Assembly (NCBI GenBank): GCA_963974485.1
Contig: CAXBBS010000011.1
Coordinates: forward strand, 8,450-72,449
Direction of reading: 5' to 3'
DNA from: JAALKW01 sp963974485
GTDB taxonomy: Bacteria; Pseudomonadota; Gammaproteobacteria; Legionellales; Legionellaceae
Length of the DNA stretch: 64,000 bases
Every line of letters begins with the position of its first letter. Positions within the stretch are counted from its first letter, which is position 1. Below are positions 61,788 to 64,000 of the stretch, in pieces. Under the pieces are notes generated by a model. The model was not told where the DNA came from and ran no database searches. It was given only the letters and a program-made list of their open reading frames with translations. The position numbers and the translations under genes were made by a program.

Positions 61788-62492
61788 ATGGAGCGTATGA
61801 GTTCGCTAAGCAATAAAATAAGCAGTATACCATATCTTTTACGTCTTAAAACGCCGTGTGCTTTGTGCCGTCGCCTGCATCGTGGCCCCTATTCTGTGTG
61901 CACGTTCTGCGAACATACGCTTGTACCTCTTGGCCCGGCTTGCCAACACTGCGCAACCCCATTAATTAAAACCACGTTACAGCTATGCGGGCACTGCATC
62001 AAAAATAAACCAGCGCTTGATCACGTGTTTGCATCTTACCGTTTTGAAGAGCCGCTTCGCACGCTGTTACATGATTTTAAATACCGCGAAAGCCTGCATC
62101 TAGCAAAGTTTTTGAGTTCTATTATGGGCGAAATCCATCAAACCGAATGCCTGATTCCTGTGCCCTCGCATAAAAAACGCCTACGACAACGAGGATTCAA
62201 TCATGCCGTCATTTTGGCTCAGCATTTAGCAAAAAAAATCCAACGCCCCTGCCTGAGATCGCACATTCAAAAAATAAAAAACACGCCCTCACAAGCCAAA
62301 CTCGATGCCTCTGAACGCCGTCGCAACCTTCAGAATGCTTTCCAAATCAAAACATTGCCTTATCAGCACGTGACACTCATCGACGATTTAATCACTACGG
62401 GCAGTACCGCTAACGAGCTTGCCTTGCAACTCAAAGCACAAGGCGTTGCACGCGTGGATTTATGGTGCGTTGCCAAGACGTGTCTTGTGTGA
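61788..62492 (+). CDS. comF: ComF family phosphoribosyltransferase-like protein
   Basis: A 234-residue ComF/GntX-type protein: N-terminal zinc-ribbon pairs CALCRRL, CTFCE, CQHC and LCGHC, then a PRTase-like fold with DFKYRESLHLAKFL, LIPVPSHKKRLRQRGFNHAV and the PRPP-loop VTLIDDLITTGSTANEL. ComF proteins are needed for DNA uptake in several bacteria, though the reaction is not settled. Length is normal. It lies alone on this strand between divergent bioC and convergent yjdM-like genes. Confidence 0.92.
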   Translation: MERMSSLSNKISSIPYLLRLKTPCALCRRLHRGPYSVCTFCEHTLVPLGPACQHCATPLIKTTLQLCGHCIKNKPALDHVFASYRFEEPLRTLLHDFKYRESLHLAKFLSSIMGEIHQTECLIPVPSHKKRLRQRGFNHAVILAQHLAKKIQRPCLRSHIQKIKNTPSQAKLDASERRRNLQNAFQIKTLPYQHVTLIDDLITTGSTANELALQLKAQGVARVDLWCVAKTCLV

Positions 62493-62500
62493 ATTTTAGA

Positions 62501-62851
62501 CTATGCTTTTTTGACAAATTGAGATTTTAATTTCATAGCACCCACACCATCCACTTTACAATCAATATCATGATCGCCCTCAACCAAGCGTATGTTTTTT
62601 ACTTTAGTTCCTACTTTTACCACCGATGAAGAACCTTTGATTTTTAAATCTTTAATCACGGTCACGGTATCACCGTCTTGAAGCACTTGGCCGTTGGCAT
62701 CTTTAATTACAGGCGCGGTCTTCGACTTTTCTTTGATTGCATCAACCGCATCAATCATCCACTCATGTTCGCATTCAGGGCAAACAAAAAGCGTACTATC
62801 TTTATAAGCATAGTCTGACTGACATTTAGGGCATGGCGGCACAGTATTCAT
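62501..62851 (-). CDS. PhnA/YjdM family zinc-ribbon protein
   Basis: A 116-residue protein with two CxxC knuckles (PCPKCQSDYAY and FVCPECEHEW) and a small SH3-like beta domain with DANGQVLQDGDTVTVIKDLK and IRLVEGDHDIDCKVDG. This is the YjdM family (once called PhnA); despite the old name a phosphonate role is not established for it. Length fits. It is convergent with comF, eight bases apart, and divergent from the protease gene. Confidence 0.92.
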   Translation of the reverse strand: MNTVPPCPKCQSDYAYKDSTLFVCPECEHEWMIDAVDAIKEKSKTAPVIKDANGQVLQDGDTVTVIKDLKIKGSSSVVKVGTKVKNIRLVEGDHDIDCKVDGVGAMKLKSQFVKKA

Positions 62852-62923
62852 GAATTAATCCTATTAATTGATAGACTGATTAGATATCATCTAATTTATA
62901 TATCTTCATCATACGCCCTTATT

Positions 62924-63586
62924 ATGCCAACCTTAAGCTTTATTCAAACCCTTGCTGTTTGGATTTTACCTGTACTGCTTGCAATTACCCTGCATGAAGC
63001 TGCACACGCCTGGGCAGCTCACCGTTGTGGCGATAGCACCGCTAAAATGCTTGGTCGCCTCAGCATGAATCCTTTGCGACATGTTGATCTCGTCGGCACT
63101 CTACTTGTGCCACTGGCAGTTGCTGTGTTGAGTAATTTTCAATTTGTATTTGGATGGGCCAAACCCGTCCCGATTAGCTGGCGTAAACTGAACAAACCAC
63201 GTCGTGACATGGCCTTGGTTGCCGCAGCAGGTCCTGCGTCTAACTTTATGATGGCGTTACTCTGGGCTGTATTGTTAAAAACAGGGCTGATATTAAACCC
63301 AGCTACCTCAATCCTTGCATTATATTTTGTGCTGACCGGCCAAGCTGGCATCTTGATCAATCTTGTACTTGCTTTTTTAAACTTGCTGCCTATTCCACCG
63401 CTTGATGGTAGTCGTGTTTTAACCTCTTGTCTTTCACCCAGACATGCCTATCAATACAACAAATTAGAACCGTACGGCTTTTATATTCTTCTCGCGCTTT
63501 TACTTACCCATGTCTTAAACATGATATTAAGCCCCCTTATCCTAGGAGGCATGAGTATTATCGCGGTCTTATTTAATTTGAGATAG
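62924..63586 (+). CDS. Site-2 protease family protein (M50)
   Basis: A 220-residue integral membrane metalloprotease of the short S2P/rhomboid-independent class common in bacteria. The zinc motif HEAAH is at residues 24-28 (ITLHEAAHAWAAHRCGD) and the third ligand Asp is in LLPIPPLDGSRVL. Five or six membrane helices are visible. Such proteins cut within membranes, but the substrate is unknown. AAAATG-rich upstream without a clear ribosome site; the gene may be leaderless or use a weak site. The next gene, a hipA remnant, converges five bases after the stop. Confidence 0.92.
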   Translation: MPTLSFIQTLAVWILPVLLAITLHEAAHAWAAHRCGDSTAKMLGRLSMNPLRHVDLVGTLLVPLAVAVLSNFQFVFGWAKPVPISWRKLNKPRRDMALVAAAGPASNFMMALLWAVLLKTGLILNPATSILALYFVLTGQAGILINLVLAFLNLLPIPPLDGSRVLTSCLSPRHAYQYNKLEPYGFYILLALLLTHVLNMILSPLILGGMSIIAVLFNLR

Positions 63587-63590
63587 TTAA

Positions 63591-63950
63591 TCACACGCCT
63601 TGTTGATGGAGTCCCTTGATACGTTTATCGATCAATTGACTGATGCGCTTAGGAATTTTAGCTTTGGGGTGTTTATCCATGACTTGCTCAAGAACACGAT
63701 CTTTATGCTTTAAGATAAGCTGACTCATATCTTTCATTCGCTGGGTAAACGAACCTTTTTTGATTCCTAATGCTTCCTCAAGAAGCGTAAACTGATTCAG
63801 TCCTATTTTTGAAAAAGTATATCGATCACCAATTTTAAAAGAAAAATCTTTATGTAAGCTCTTATAAATCGACGTACATAAAATATCATAAAATGGAGCA
63901 AGCTCGTTTTTATGTTTACCCCATAATAATGAGAGATTCTTAGAGAGTAG
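63591..63950 (-). pseudogene. HipA-like kinase, C-terminal remnant cut by an IS
   Basis: Read leftward from 63,950 to the stop at 63,591, an open frame of about 119 codons without a start encodes SKNLSLLWGKHKNELAPFYD, then ILCTSIYKSL and FSFKIGDRY, as in the HipA C-terminus just after the catalytic DAHAKN segment. HipA is the kinase toxin of the HipBA system. The N-terminal two thirds and any hipB are missing on this side: the frame stops exactly where the IS end TGGACCCCAAAAATGAGACA begins. Confidence 0.7.
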
Positions 63951-64000
63951 TGGACCCCAAAAATGAGACAGTAGTGTAAAATATAACTATTGGCTCAAGG
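63951..64000. mobile_element. End of an insertion sequence running out of the window
   Basis: TGGACCCCAAAAATGAGACA at 63,951 looks like the terminal inverted repeat of an IS3-like or related element, and it interrupts the hipA-like frame. The rest of the element is beyond the window, so the family is not certain. Confidence 0.5.

Noticed and set aside
1..64000. tRNA, rRNA or known riboswitches
   Set aside because: Reading the gaps between genes I found no cloverleaf with a TTCGA-type T-loop and no recognisable riboswitch core; a covariance-model search would be needed to exclude them.

Overview
The window looks like a chromosomal segment of a gammaproteobacterium of the Legionellales type (Legionella, Coxiella, Berkiella or Aquicella relatives), with A+T-rich DNA of roughly 40% G+C by eye. 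The evidence is an enhA-enhB-enhC operon, a Legionella-type major outer membrane protein, a letA/gacA-uvrC pair, phenylalanine hydroxylase, PAS/LuxR-type regulators, and many large repeat proteins with eukaryote-like domains. The species cannot be named from the sequence alone. The effector-like gene content suggests an intracellular or host-associated life, probably with protists.

Layout. 1-3,100: core genes (3' part of rmuC, pdxJ, an outer-membrane protein) and a small Cys-rich exported protein. 3,100-8,940: an IS3 remnant, an IPT/Lcl-type exported protein, a 34-residue LLSG-repeat protein, an AAA/DUF4143 ATPase and a small Pro-rich protein. 8,940-10,510: era-recO. 10,588-13,578: a two-gene operon of an SPPY-type DNA methyltransferase followed by a protein with TALE-like 33-residue repeats; both carry basic, NLS-like tails. 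13,740-21,840: a coiled-coil protein, a Kazal inhibitor, large unknown proteins and a DEDDh exonuclease with a spermidine-synthase-like protein. 22,600-33,350: a shuffled region with a collapsed duplicate of a Gfo/Idh/MocA gene, a broken repeat-protein gene, two PAS/LuxR-type regulators, an ankyrin-like protein and nested IS debris. 33,350-44,600: a leftward cluster of kinase, LRR/F-box-like protein and three proteins built from 7 to 23 copies of another 33-residue two-helix repeat. 44,800-54,750: cell-envelope and core genes (Lcl-domain protein, OMP, KDPG-aldolase-like, enhCBA, uvrC, letA). 54,870-60,030: a large LLSG-repeat protein, a Gly/Ala-rich membrane protein and an intact ISNCY-type element with a 15-bp target duplication. 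60,030-64,000: phhA, bioC, comF, a PhnA/YjdM protein, a site-2 protease, and a hipA remnant cut by another IS.

The most striking content is the methyltransferase/TALE-like pair. The repeat register, the conserved Ser-His-x-Gly-Gly loop and the 33-residue period match TAL effector and Bat repeats. The two genes are translationally coupled, and both proteins end in clusters resembling nuclear localisation signals. This suggests a host-nucleus-directed, sequence-guided DNA-modification pair. The large TPEQ-repeat proteins end in similar K/R-P-R tails, and several otherwise unrelated proteins share a C-terminal LSLFS-like motif. Function is inferred throughout; only the sequence features are observed.
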